A stretch of DNA of 64,000 nt from an uncultured Bacteroidales bacterium. Lineage in GTDB: Bacteria > Bacteroidota > Bacteroidia > Bacteroidales > F082. How positions within the stretch are numbered: the first letter of the stretch is position 1; each line of letters starts with the position of its first letter. This document shows positions 1 through 8,015 of this stretch, one piece after another. The stretch covers positions 93,963-157,962 of the forward strand of contig CALBNV010000066.1 in assembly GCA_937896895.1 (NCBI GenBank), written 5' to 3'. Under the pieces are notes generated by a model that saw only the letters and a program-made list of their open reading frames with translations, ran no database searches and was not told where the DNA came from. The position numbers and the translations under genes were made by a program.

Positions 1-1
1 T

Positions 2-262
2 AAATACCTCATCGCGACGCTTATTTTCGCCGCCGTGATAGTCTTTTTCGACCAATACAACGTCTTCGAGCAGGGCAGGAGTTTCAGGAAGCTGCACAAG
101 GTGAAGAAACAGATTGAGTATTACGACACCGAGATTGAGAAGCAGGAACAGACGATACACAAGCTCAAGACCGACACCGCATACCTTGAGAAAGTCGCCC
201 GCGAACAGCACAAGATGAAACGCGACGACGAGGTGATTTATGTTTTGGAGAGGGGGCGTTAG
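2..262 (+). CDS. Septum formation initiator (DivIC/FtsB-like), 5'-truncated
   Basis: The reading frame is already open at base 2, so the true start lies before the window. The visible part begins with a hydrophobic stretch (LIATLIFAAVIVFF) that is most of a single membrane span. It is followed by a charged heptad-like coiled coil (KVKKQIEYYDTEIEKQEQTI) and a short tail ending EDEVIY-like (RDDEVIYVLERGR). A short N-terminal span followed by a coiled coil is the layout of FtsB/DivIC division proteins, which bridge FtsL and FtsQ at the septum. A GTG at 35 could be read as a start, but it would cut the membrane span in half. Gene identity rests on architecture; no catalytic motif is expected. Confidence 0.75.
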   Translation, partial: KYLIATLIFAAVIVFFDQYNVFEQGRSFRKLHKVKKQIEYYDTEIEKQEQTIHKLKTDTAYLEKVAREQHKMKRDDEVIYVLERGR

Positions 263-279
263 TCGTTAGCTATTAGCCA

Positions 280-1410
280 TTAGTTGTTAGTTTTGGATTG
301 ATTGTTCATTAGGTATTCGTAGTCAAATCGGTAAAACACCATCTCATATCCTTCGTCTTCGTACATGCACTCCTCGACGTAGAGGCCGATGGTGTTGTCG
401 GGAAGCACGCAGAGCGACGAGTAGGCCGAGAAATACGGCACGATGATTTTCCTGTGCGACCACGTCTTGCCTTCGTCTTCCGACACATATACCGCGACGT
501 TCTCGCGTTTGTCGCTCGCCGGCAGCGAATGCAGCAGCACCCGTTTCCCATCAACATAATAGGGTATGATGTCGCCGTTGCACGCCGGCCCGACGAGGTC
601 TGTCCATTCGGCGACGGTGTCGTTCCATGTCACGCCGCCGTCGTGCGAGATGTTGTACCAGCGGTCTCCCTGGTGCCGCATGCTCATGAGGATGTCGCCG
701 TTCGCGAGTTCCACCACCTTGGCTTCGTCGCCGCCGACGGAAGCGCGGCCTGAGACGTTCCACGTCGCGCCGTTGTCGTCGGAATAGACCACGTAGTTTG
801 TGGCGACCCATTCGGCGTCTTCGTGCACCGCCGCGACGAACATTATCCTTCCGGCGCTTGTGAGGAGGCCGTTGCCGGAGGCGCAGAACGAGCCGCGCCA
901 ATGGCGGCGTATCGTGTCGTCGCAGTCCTTGCCGAAGATGAAACGTGTGATGTCTTCCGGCTCGGTCCACGTGCGGCCGCCGTCATAACTCATTGATTTA
1001 TATGTGCGGTTTGAGTGCGTCGGCATCGATTGCCAGAAACCCACGCCGCCGACGAACACGCTGATGAGGCCGTTCGGGTCGTTGGTGAGAGCCACCGCCG
1101 CGTCGCCGAAGCCGTGCTTTCGTCCGGTACCCTCGGCCACGGTGACAGGCTCGCTCCATGTCGCGCCCATGTCGTCGCTCCAGCGGCACACCACGTCGAT
1201 GTCCTGCGGCAGGTCGAGGTCGTTGCACTTGCGCTTGTCGGTGAGCGTCACCAGCGTGCCGTCCTTCGCCGTGATCACCGCCGGAATGCGGTAGTTCTGC
1301 GAGTTGTAGTTGCCCGGACGGAACAGCGTCGTCCTCATGTATAACGGCTCTTTCCTGCATCCCGCCAAGGAAAACAGGACAAGCAATGTCAGCGTGAGTC
1401 TCTTCATCAT
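280..1410 (-). CDS. Secreted lipoprotein sialidase (GH33-type, Asp-box propeller)
   Basis: The 376-residue product begins with a lipoprotein signal whose lipobox is LAGC (Cys18). The RIP motif of sialidases is at residues 41-43 (YRIPAV). Five Asp boxes of the S-x-D-x-G-x-T-W type follow near residues 78, 141, 210, 255 and 310 (SDDMGATW, SYDGGRTW, SDDNGATW, SHDGGVTW, SEDEGKTW). GDEAKVVEL near 228 and MRHQG near 244 fit the catalytic Glu and second Arg of the propeller, and AYSSLCVLPD near 329 fits the Tyr nucleophile region. The expected role is release of terminal sialic acids from glycans at the cell surface. The gene stands alone on the minus strand; ATG codons at 1410 and 1407 are both possible starts. 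GH33 is the best fit, but a related BNR-fold hydrolase is possible. Confidence 0.82.
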   Translation of the reverse strand: MMKRLTLTLLVLFSLAGCRKEPLYMRTTLFRPGNYNSQNYRIPAVITAKDGTLVTLTDKRKCNDLDLPQDIDVVCRWSDDMGATWSEPVTVAEGTGRKHGFGDAAVALTNDPNGLISVFVGGVGFWQSMPTHSNRTYKSMSYDGGRTWTEPEDITRFIFGKDCDDTIRRHWRGSFCASGNGLLTSAGRIMFVAAVHEDAEWVATNYVVYSDDNGATWNVSGRASVGGDEAKVVELANGDILMSMRHQGDRWYNISHDGGVTWNDTVAEWTDLVGPACNGDIIPYYVDGKRVLLHSLPASDKRENVAVYVSEDEGKTWSHRKIIVPYFSAYSSLCVLPDNTIGLYVEECMYEDEGYEMVFYRFDYEYLMNNQSKTNN

Positions 1411-1435
1411 CAGATTTATGTTTTCAATGAGAGCG

Positions 1436-1443
1436 CAAAATTA
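1436..1443 (-). promoter_or_regulatory. Bacteroidota -7 box for the sialidase gene
   Basis: CAAAATTA on the plus strand reads TAATTTTG on the minus strand, matching the TAnnTTTG element. It lies 26 nt before the sialidase ATG. I do not see a clean TTTG -33 element. Confidence 0.45.
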
Positions 1444-1485
1444 AAAAAATGTTCGGTTGTGATGTCTGTACGTCACATTTTTTTA

Positions 1486-1493
1486 TAATTTTG
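1486..1493 (+). promoter_or_regulatory. Bacteroidota -7 box for the Cys/His-rich lipoprotein gene
   Basis: TAATTTTG matches TAnnTTTG and is followed by a leader of about 70 nt before the ATG at 1567. The -33 element is not clear. Confidence 0.45.
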
Positions 1494-1566
1494 CCACGTT
1501 TTTAAAACAAACGGAATATTTTTCCGTTAATAGACAAAGAATTACAAATCAATTAAAATCATTACA

Positions 1567-2277
1567 ATGAAAAGATTATTTTTGGCAATCGGCCTCGCGG
1601 CATTCCTGATGACATCATGCTGCGACGGTCAGGGTAACAAGGAAAACAAGAAAGATGCAAAGTGCGAAGGCAACTGCAAGGACAAGAAAGAACAGTGCGA
1701 CCATCATCACGGCCCGAAGTGCCATGAGATGACAGCCGAAGACAGAGCTGAGATAGAAGGCATCATCGACGCTTTCAAAGGCTGGGACAACCTCGATGAG
1801 GCGCAGAAGACAGCAGCTGTGGCGACAGCGAAGGCACGCGTCGAGAAATGCATGGCGAAGAAAGCCGAGATGGGTCAGAAATGCGAAGGCAAGCATGAAG
1901 GCTGCAACCATGAAGGTCACAAATGCGAAGGCAAGCATGAAGGCTGCAACCACGAAGGCCACAAATGCGAAGGCAACCACGAAGGCTGCAACCACGAAGG
2001 TCAGAAATGCGAAGGCAAGCATGAAGGCCACAAATGCGAAGGCATGAAGATGAGCAAGGAGGAATGCGACGCCAAATGGGCGGCATTCGACACTCTCACG
2101 CTCGATGAGCAGAAGGCTGTTCTCTGCTGCAAGCTCCGTCACTGCCCGGGCTTCAAGATGGTGATGCACGAGAAATGCGCACCGAAGCATGAAGGCTGCA
2201 AGCACGAGGATGAAGGCCACAAGTGCAGCGGCAACCATGAAGGCTGCCAGCATCAGTGCGAACACGAGGCGAAATAA
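1567..2277 (+). CDS. Cys/His-rich repeat lipoprotein, possible metal binding
   Basis: I do not recognise this 236-residue protein as a named family. It starts with a lipoprotein signal (lipobox near MTSC, Cys18) and a Lys/Cys/His-rich linker (residues 24-53). A helical segment follows (about 55-100). Residues 104-158 hold tandem copies of a 14-residue unit of the form (H/Q)KCEG(K/N)HEGCNHEG: three full copies and two shortened ones. A second helical part (162-195) contains a CC pair, and the C-terminus returns to the same Cys/His pattern (204-233). The density of Cys, His and Glu suggests metal binding or buffering in the periplasm; this is inference. It is monocistronic, with its own promoter box and terminator. 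Confidence 0.7.
   Translation: MKRLFLAIGLAAFLMTSCCDGQGNKENKKDAKCEGNCKDKKEQCDHHHGPKCHEMTAEDRAEIEGIIDAFKGWDNLDEAQKTAAVATAKARVEKCMAKKAEMGQKCEGKHEGCNHEGHKCEGKHEGCNHEGHKCEGNHEGCNHEGQKCEGKHEGHKCEGMKMSKEECDAKWAAFDTLTLDEQKAVLCCKLRHCPGFKMVMHEKCAPKHEGCKHEDEGHKCSGNHEGCQHQCEHEAK
1876..2040 (+). repeat. In-frame 42-bp tandem repeats coding a Cys/His unit
   Basis: Three full units and two shortened units encode (H/Q)KCEG(K/N)HEGCNHEG. Units differ at only a few bases (for example aagcat versus aaccac), so copy number may change by slippage. Confidence 0.8.
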
Positions 2278-2302
2278 GAGTTAAAAGACCAAAAGTTTAA
2301 GG

Positions 2303-2336
2303 GCGCGGGGCGGTGATTGTTCGCCTCGCGCTTTTT
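2303..2336 (+). terminator. Intrinsic terminator after the Cys/His-rich lipoprotein gene
   Basis: A 10-bp GC-rich stem (2303-2312 with 2322-2331, one G-T pair) is followed by five T residues. Confidence 0.75.
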
Positions 2337-2382
2337 GTGAAATATATTTTGAATATATCGTTACCATTGTCAAAAAAATCCT

Positions 2383-2390
2383 TACTTTTG
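2383..2390 (+). promoter_or_regulatory. Bacteroidota -7 box for nifJ
   Basis: TACTTTTG matches TAnnTTTG and lies 46 nt before the nifJ ATG, giving a short A/T-rich leader. No well-spaced TTTG is evident upstream. Confidence 0.5.
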
Positions 2391-2436
2391 CAGATTGTTT
2401 TTTAACGAATTCAATTAATCTAAAATTCAAAAAAAT

Positions 2437-5400
2437 ATGGCAGAAAAGAAATTCATGACATGTGACGGTAACTGCGCTGCTGCGCACGTCGCATACATGT
2501 TCAGCGAAGTCGCCGCCATCTATCCTATCACCCCATCATCGCCGATGGCCGAGTACATTGACGAATGGAGTGCAGGCGGCAGAAAGAACATCTTCAACGA
2601 GAACGTCCGCGTTGTCGAAATGCAGGCTGAGAGCGGCGCCGCCGGCGCTGTCCACGGCTCGTTGCAGGCCGGTGCCCTCACAAGCACCTTCACGGCATCA
2701 CAGGGTCTTCTCCTTATGATCCCTAACATGTACAAAATCGCTGGTGAATTGCTCCCGGGTGTCTTCCATGTCTCGGCCCGCGCATTGGCAGCCCAGGCTT
2801 TGTCAATCTTCGGCGACCACGCTGACGTCATGGCTTGCCGTCAGACCGGTTTCGCTATGCTGGCGACAAGCTCGGTACAGGAAATCATGGACCTGGCTCC
2901 GGTCGCTCACCTCGCAGCCATCGAAGGCCGCGTGCCGTTCCTCCACTTCTTCGACGGTTTCCGTACCTCACACGAAATCCAGAAAGTTGAAGCCACCGAC
3001 CAGGACGAAGTCGCCAAGCTCGTCAACTGGGAGGCCTTGAACGAATACCGCAAACGCGCCCTGAATCCTGAGCACCCCGTGACACGCGGCACAGCCCAGA
3101 ATCCTGACATCTACTTCCAGACACGCGAAGCACAGAACTCATATTACGATGCCATTCCTGACATCGTCGCCAAGTACATGAAGGCGATGAGCAAGATCAC
3201 TGGCCGTGAATACGCTCCTTTCACATACTACGGCGCCAAGGATGCCGAAAACATCATCGTCTCCATCGGCTCAATCAACGACGTCATCCGCACTGTGGTT
3301 GACAAGCTCAACGCCGAAGGCAAGAAGGTCGGTATGATCAACGTCCACCTCTATCGCCCGTTCAGCGTGAAGTATCTGCGCGACGTGATGCCTGAGACCG
3401 TCAAGAAGATCACGGTCCTCGACCGTACCAAGGAACCAGGCGCAAACGGCGACCCGCTCTATCTCGACATCGTCGAAGCTTTCAAGAACTGCCCGAAGAA
3501 GCCTGTCATCGTCGGCGGCCGCTACGGTCTCTCTTCGAAAGATACAACTCCGGCTCACATCCTCTCCGTGTTCAACAACATGGAAGCTGCCGAACCGAAG
3601 AACCAGTTCACCGTCGGCATCGTCGATGACGTCACATTCAAGTCACTGCCTATCCTTCCTGAGTTCTCAATCCTCCCGAAGGGAACATTCGAGGCTAAGT
3701 TCTACGGTCTTGGCGCTGACGGTACCGTGGGTGCCAACAAGAACTCCATCAAGATCATCGGTGACAACACCAACAAATACAGTCAGGCTTACTTCGACTA
3801 CGACTCGAAGAAATCGGGCGGCTACACCTGCTCGCACCTCCGTTTCGGCGACCAGCCTATCCTGGCCCCTTACCTCGTCGGCACTCCTGACTTCGTCGCC
3901 GTCCACGTTCCTTCATACCTCAGCAAGTATGACTGCCTGCGCGGTCTGAAAGACAACGGCACATTCCTTTACAACTCACCATGGAGCGTTGAGGAAACCA
4001 AGAACAACCTGCCTGACTTCGTGAAGAAGTATCTCGCCCTCCACAAGATCAACATGTACATCATCGATGCCACTAAGATCGCGGGCGAAATCGGCCTTGG
4101 CAACCGCACCAACACCATCCTCCAGAGCGCGTTCTTCAAGATTTCGGGCGTCATTCCTTACGACCTCGCAGTCGAACAGATGAAGAAGTTCATCGTGAAG
4201 AGCTATGGCAAGAAGGGTGAAGACATCGTCAACATGAACTATGCGGCCGTTGACCGTGGCGGTGAAATCGTGAAGGTCGAGATTCCTGCTGAATGGGCTG
4301 AACTGCCATGCAGCACCGACTTCGTCTTCCAGCACAATGCTAACGATCCTGAATTTATTAATAAGGTGATGCGTCCGATGGTTGCCCAGTGCGGTAACGA
4401 CTTGCCTGTCAGCGCCTTCAAGGAAATCATCGACGGCACATTCCCGGCTGGCACCACCGCTTACGAAAAGCGCGGCGTCGCCACAGTGGTTCCGGAATGG
4501 AATGCCGCCAACTGCATCCAGTGCAACCAGTGCTCGCTGATCTGCCCTCACGCAGCTATCCGTCCGGTGGTCATGACCGACGCCGAAATGGCAGCAGCTC
4601 CTGCCGGCATGAAGGCAGCCGACATGAAGATGCCTAAGGAATTGGCTGGCATGCACTTCCGTATGCAGGTCTCGGTCCTCGACTGCACAGGTTGCGGCAA
4701 CTGCGCCGACATCTGCCCTGCCAAGGAAAAGGCATTGGTGATGAAACCTCTCGAAAGCCAGATGGCTGAAGTCGAGAACTGGGAATATGGCCAGAAGAAA
4801 GTCACATATAAAGACAATATGATTGACAAGTTCGCCAACGTGAAGAACAGCCAGTTTGCTCAGCCTCTGTTTGAGTTCTCAGGCGCTTGCGCTGGTTGCG
4901 GTGAAACACCTTATATTAAGTGCCTCACCCAGCTGTTCGGCGAACGCATGATGATTGCCAACGCAACAGGTTGCTCGTCAATCTACGGCGGTTCGGCTCC
5001 TGCGACTCCATACTGCAAGAACAACAGAAGCGGCAAGGGCGTGGCATGGGCCAACTCACTGTTCGAAGACAACGCTGAATTCGGTCTCGGCATGGCGACA
5101 GCCACCCGCAAGATGCGCGACCGCGTTGAACGCATCATGAAGGAAGCCATCGCCAACTGCCAGTGCTGCTCGGCAGAACTCAAGGCTATGTTCCAGGAAT
5201 GGATTGACAACCGCGAAGACGGCGTCAAGACCATGGAACTGGCTCCTAAGATTGTTGCTGCTTGCGAAGCCTGCGGCTGCGACTACTGCAAACAAATCAT
5301 CGACCTCAAGGATCACCTCACCAAGAAGAGCCAGTGGATCTTCGGCGGTGACGGTTGGGCTTACGATATCGGCTTCGGCGGCTTAGACCACGTTTTGGCT

Positions 5401-5979
5401 TCTGGTGAAGATGTCAACGTTCTCGTCGTTGATACTGAAGTCTATTCAAATACCGGCGGTCAGTCATCAAAGGCTACCCCAGCTGGTGCGGTCGCCAAGT
5501 TTGCCGCTTCAGGTAAGAAGGTTCGCAAGAAAGACCTCGGCATGATTGCCAAGAGCTACGGCTATGTCTATGTGGCACAAGTCGCTATGGGAGCTTCACA
5601 GGCTCAGTACTTCAAGGTAATCAAGGAAGCCGAGGCTTACCACGGACCGTCGTTGATCATCTGCTACGCACCTTGCATCAACCACGGCATCAAGATTGGC
5701 ATGGGCCACTCACAGCTCGAAGAGAAGCTCGCCGTCGAATGCGGTTACTGGCATCTGTGGCACTTTAACCCGGAAGAGGAAGAAGCCGGCCAGAACGGTT
5801 TCCACCTCGACAGCAAGGAACCCGACTGGAGCAAGTTCCAGCAGTTCATCATGGGTGAAGTCCGTTACAACTCACTGCTGAAGACCTTCCCTGAAGAAGC
5901 TAAGGAACTCTTCGCCAAGACCGAACAGTTCGCTAAGCTGAGATACGAAGGCTACAAGAAGCTGAGCGAGGGAATTTAA
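2437..5979 (+). CDS. nifJ: Pyruvate:ferredoxin (flavodoxin) oxidoreductase
   Basis: This single-chain enzyme converts pyruvate and CoA to acetyl-CoA and CO2 and passes the electrons to ferredoxin or flavodoxin; it is central to anaerobic fermentation. At 1180 residues it has the usual full length. The N-terminal pyrimidine-binding domain starts MAEKKFMTCDGNCAAAHVAY and includes the YPITPSSPMAE motif. Two 4Fe-4S clusters are visible near residues 692-705 (CIQCNQCSLICP) and 749-760 (CTGCGNCADICP). A further Cys-rich site follows (GACAGCGETPY, near 820). The TPP-binding domain carries GGDGWAYDIGFGG and NTGGQSSKATP near 970-1015. The gene is monocistronic, with a promoter box before it and a perfect hairpin after it. 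Confidence 0.98.
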   Translation: MAEKKFMTCDGNCAAAHVAYMFSEVAAIYPITPSSPMAEYIDEWSAGGRKNIFNENVRVVEMQAESGAAGAVHGSLQAGALTSTFTASQGLLLMIPNMYKIAGELLPGVFHVSARALAAQALSIFGDHADVMACRQTGFAMLATSSVQEIMDLAPVAHLAAIEGRVPFLHFFDGFRTSHEIQKVEATDQDEVAKLVNWEALNEYRKRALNPEHPVTRGTAQNPDIYFQTREAQNSYYDAIPDIVAKYMKAMSKITGREYAPFTYYGAKDAENIIVSIGSINDVIRTVVDKLNAEGKKVGMINVHLYRPFSVKYLRDVMPETVKKITVLDRTKEPGANGDPLYLDIVEAFKNCPKKPVIVGGRYGLSSKDTTPAHILSVFNNMEAAEPKNQFTVGIVDDVTFKSLPILPEFSILPKGTFEAKFYGLGADGTVGANKNSIKIIGDNTNKYSQAYFDYDSKKSGGYTCSHLRFGDQPILAPYLVGTPDFVAVHVPSYLSKYDCLRGLKDNGTFLYNSPWSVEETKNNLPDFVKKYLALHKINMYIIDATKIAGEIGLGNRTNTILQSAFFKISGVIPYDLAVEQMKKFIVKSYGKKGEDIVNMNYAAVDRGGEIVKVEIPAEWAELPCSTDFVFQHNANDPEFINKVMRPMVAQCGNDLPVSAFKEIIDGTFPAGTTAYEKRGVATVVPEWNAANCIQCNQCSLICPHAAIRPVVMTDAEMAAAPAGMKAADMKMPKELAGMHFRMQVSVLDCTGCGNCADICPAKEKALVMKPLESQMAEVENWEYGQKKVTYKDNMIDKFANVKNSQFAQPLFEFSGACAGCGETPYIKCLTQLFGERMMIANATGCSSIYGGSAPATPYCKNNRSGKGVAWANSLFEDNAEFGLGMATATRKMRDRVERIMKEAIANCQCCSAELKAMFQEWIDNREDGVKTMELAPKIVAACEACGCDYCKQIIDLKDHLTKKSQWIFGGDGWAYDIGFGGLDHVLASGEDVNVLVVDTEVYSNTGGQSSKATPAGAVAKFAASGKKVRKKDLGMIAKSYGYVYVAQVAMGASQAQYFKVIKEAEAYHGPSLIICYAPCINHGIKIGMGHSQLEEKLAVECGYWHLWHFNPEEEEAGQNGFHLDSKEPDWSKFQQFIMGEVRYNSLLKTFPEEAKELFAKTEQFAKLRYEGYKKLSEGI

Positions 5980-5991
5980 ATTATTAACTCC

Positions 5992-6016
5992 AAGAGGGTG
6001 CCTACGCACCCTCTTT
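5992..6016 (+). terminator. Terminator after nifJ
   Basis: A perfect 10-bp stem (5992-6001 with 6006-6015) closes a CTAC loop. The downstream T run is short, so termination may be only moderately strong. Confidence 0.7.
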
Positions 6017-6033
6017 ATAATTAACTATTCGAT

Positions 6034-6378
6034 ATGAGAAAATTACAAATAATAATTTTTTTCTTGGTTGTAGCAGCTTTAGGAGCTTGTGGTGGAAATA
6101 GTAACAATAGCAATAATAATAAAACAAGCACTTCTATAGATAAGAAGGCACTTCAGGAAAAAGTTGCCAATGAAATTATTTCTTATGGTGCGGTAGATGC
6201 TTATTTTGACAGCAATAATTATTTTGTTTATTGTGTCAATAAATCCGATATTAGTGCTTCTGCTGATGAAGTAGCAGCAGCAATGTATCCTATGGTTACA
6301 GAAGTTCCTAACGTTAAAGGTTGTATTGTGTTAGACGCACAAACAAAAAAAGAGTTGGGTAGATATGAAGCAAGATAA
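6034..6378 (+). CDS. Small hypothetical lipoprotein
   Basis: I do not recognise this 114-residue protein. It has a lipoprotein signal with lipobox LGAC (Cys19), then an Asn/Ser-rich linker (GGNSNNSNNNKTST). The folded part (about 35-114) starts with a helix (KKALQEKVANEIISYG) and ends KGCIVLDAQTKKELGRYEAR. It starts 18 nt after the nifJ terminator stem. Its base composition is clearly more A/T-rich than nifJ, and codons are less biased, in keeping with a weakly expressed or acquired gene. No catalytic motif is visible. Confidence 0.65.
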   Translation: MRKLQIIIFFLVVAALGACGGNSNNSNNNKTSTSIDKKALQEKVANEIISYGAVDAYFDSNNYFVYCVNKSDISASADEVAAAMYPMVTEVPNVKGCIVLDAQTKKELGRYEAR

Positions 6379-6396
6379 CCATGATAATAACCTAAG

Positions 6397-6416
6397 AGAC
6401 GCGATTCATCGCGTCT
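6397..6416. repeat. REP-like palindrome before the RAYT gene
   Basis: Arms AGACGCGAT and ATCGCGTCT are separated by TC. This is the same palindrome family found inside the RAYT gene (6808-6923) and after the defence island. Confidence 0.75.
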
Positions 6417-6422
6417 GATATG

Positions 6423-6458
6423 AAAACTCCGCCTTGCGAAAGTGAGGCGGAGTTTTTT
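6423..6458 (+). terminator. Intrinsic terminator upstream of the RAYT gene
   Basis: A 12-bp stem (6423-6434 with 6445-6456) has a 10-nt loop and ends in a run of six T. It follows the small lipoprotein gene and the REP palindrome. Confidence 0.8.
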
Positions 6459-6524
6459 GTGACAAATATTTTGTTACAAATAAAAGAAAAACCTTTATTT
6501 TTGTCCTCATTGATTTTATTCATC

Positions 6525-7160
6525 ATGTCAGACCATTTCAACAACATCTATCGCATTCCGTCGGCGCGTGCCGTGTGGCACGATTACGATGGCGGTTTCT
6601 ATCATGTGACGATTTGTACGGCAAACCGCGATCGCTATTTTGGAAAAATCACCGTCGGCAAGGATGGCAATGTGATGGAATTGTCGCCTATCGGGGAATA
6701 TGCCATACAGCAATTCCAGAATGTGAAAGAACATTATCCGTATGCCGAAATCCCGTGTTTCATTGTCATGCCCGACCATATTCATGCCATCGTGTATCTT
6801 TCCGGTAGAGACGCGATTTATCGCGTCTCAAATCCGAACGACAATGCGTGTACAGACGCGATTCATCGCGTCTCAAATCGCAACGAAAACATTAATGAAA
6901 GAGACGCGATGAATCGCGTCTCTACGAGGGGCGGGGTGACGGGTGATGACAACCCCATGTTGCGCAATACCTTAGGTGCGGTTGTTCGTGGTCTAAAGGC
7001 AAGGATCACCAAATTCGCCCACGAAAACGACATTCCCTTTGCCTGGCAATCCCGTTTCTACGACCGCATTATCCGCAATCAGGTGGAATTGATCGCCACA
7101 GCGAAATATATCGAAGATAACCTGATAAAATGGACTGATGATGAAGATGATGACAAATAA
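6525..7160 (+). CDS. REP-associated tyrosine transposase (RAYT, Y1/HUH type)
   Basis: This protein belongs to the IS200-like single-strand transposases domesticated with REP palindromes. The start is set at ATG 6525 (MSDHFNNIYRIPSARAVWHDYDGG); a frame extension back to 6420 would cross the terminator. The N-terminal part has HVTICTANRDRYFG, typical of the family. The HUH metal site is PDHIHAIV, and the C-terminal helix WQSRFYDRIIRNQ carries the candidate catalytic Tyr. Between these (about residues 95-133) lies an insert made of three translated REP palindromes (RDAIYRVS, TDAIHRVS, RDAMNRVS). Whether the enzyme is active cannot be told, but no stop or frameshift is present. Confidence 0.85.
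   Translation: MSDHFNNIYRIPSARAVWHDYDGGFYHVTICTANRDRYFGKITVGKDGNVMELSPIGEYAIQQFQNVKEHYPYAEIPCFIVMPDHIHAIVYLSGRDAIYRVSNPNDNACTDAIHRVSNRNENINERDAMNRVSTRGGVTGDDNPMLRNTLGAVVRGLKARITKFAHENDIPFAWQSRFYDRIIRNQVELIATAKYIEDNLIKWTDDEDDDK
6808..6923. repeat. Three REP palindromes inside the RAYT coding region
   Basis: Palindromes at 6808-6829, 6854-6873 and 6900-6923 share arms GAGACGCGAT and ATCGCGTCTC around a 2-nt centre. All three keep the RAYT frame open. Confidence 0.85.
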
Positions 7161-7215
7161 TTCTTTATTTTTGTAGCCGAAATAATTCATAAAATAAATC
7201 ATAAATTATCTAATC

Positions 7216-7698
7216 ATGAGAAGAAGAATTTTCCGTTTAGTCATGCCTTTGGCGATGATGACATTGGCATTTACAGGTTGCCGCAACGCGAATAAGAATG
7301 TCGAACAAACACCTGTTCCTGAAGCCGTCACAGATAAAATTCCTGAAATCATTCCTCAAAAAGTTATCAGCACGATTGATTTCAACAGTATGGAAGTTGA
7401 CACCATGTCGAATTTCAAAGGCGGCGAGGGCGACATCTATATGAAGATGCTGGTTGACGGCAAGAACAAATTTATGTATTGCACCATTCCGTCGGGTTCG
7501 TCAGTCGGCAACCACACGCACGAAACCGATTTGGAAATCGTTTATGTGCTGCAAGGCGAAGCCTCCATCGTGTTCGACGGCGTGGAGCAAGTCTATACGA
7601 AAGGCATGGCCCACTATTGCCAGAAAGGTCACGGACACAGTATCAGCAACAAGAGCGAAGAAGATCTGGTGACCTTCAATGTCGTTGCACCGCAATAA
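7216..7698 (+). CDS. Cupin-domain lipoprotein
   Basis: The 160-residue product has a lipoprotein signal with lipobox FTGC (Cys22) and a linker to about residue 50. A single cupin barrel follows. Cupin motif 1 is clear at residues 98-114 (GNHTHETDLEIVYVLQG), giving metal ligands His100, His102 and Glu107. Motif 2 is near 130-145 (GMAHYCQKGHGHSISN), with a His completing the site. Cupins of this size bind a divalent metal and act as small isomerases, dioxygenases or sensors; the substrate cannot be inferred. It is 55 nt after the RAYT gene and probably has its own transcript. Confidence 0.82.
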   Translation: MRRRIFRLVMPLAMMTLAFTGCRNANKNVEQTPVPEAVTDKIPEIIPQKVISTIDFNSMEVDTMSNFKGGEGDIYMKMLVDGKNKFMYCTIPSGSSVGNHTHETDLEIVYVLQGEASIVFDGVEQVYTKGMAHYCQKGHGHSISNKSEEDLVTFNVVAPQ

Positions 7699-7750
7699 CT
7701 TGTGATGGGTGAATGGTCGTTTAAAATCAATGTGCAATAAAAATTTTGGC

Positions 7751-7807
7751 GTATAGGTCAAATTGCGTGATGTTTTTAGTGGTTATACCTCTATAGGTCA
7801 GATTACG
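7751..7807 (+). promoter_or_regulatory. Operator-like direct repeats upstream of the defence operon
   Basis: Two copies of TATAGGTCA(a/g)ATT(g/a)CG start at 7752 and 7792, exactly 40 bp apart, about four helical turns. They lie about 75-120 bp before the predicted promoter. A regulator site is an inference from spacing. The rest of 7699-8015 holds the promoter and a leader but no convincing gene. Confidence 0.35.
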
Positions 7808-7874
7808 GATGAATTATTTTTATAACATATTGATAAATAATGATTTAACCCCAAAATTTAAAAAATATCGCTAA

Positions 7875-7908
7875 ATTGTCGGAAATAAGAAAGTAGTTTG
7901 TAACTTTG
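7875..7908 (+). promoter_or_regulatory. Putative promoter of the defence operon
   Basis: ATTG (7875-7878) and TAACTTTG (7901-7908) match the Bacteroidota -33/-7 pattern with a 22-bp spacer, slightly long. A leader of roughly 100 nt would precede the first gene. Confidence 0.5.
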
Positions 7909-8015
7909 CTGCGTCGTTTTCATTTTGGATTTCGTTCAATGGACTTCGCGAAACTCGGAAGGGCGGCATGGAAAGAGTGGTGTAATGGACAAGTTTTAGG
8001 CTGACAAGGAAATAA

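Noticed and set aside
1615..2265. 216-codon hydrophobic minus-strand frame opposite the Cys/His-rich gene
   Set aside because: The Ala/Phe/Val-rich sequence is the reverse complement of the coding repeats; no promoter or start context.
6420..6524. Upstream extension of the RAYT frame
   Set aside because: It runs through the terminator hairpin and is unlike the family N-terminus.
7939..8004. Possible 21-codon leader peptide upstream of the SNF2 helicase
   Set aside because: No ribosome site, no structure suggesting attenuation, and too short to support alone.
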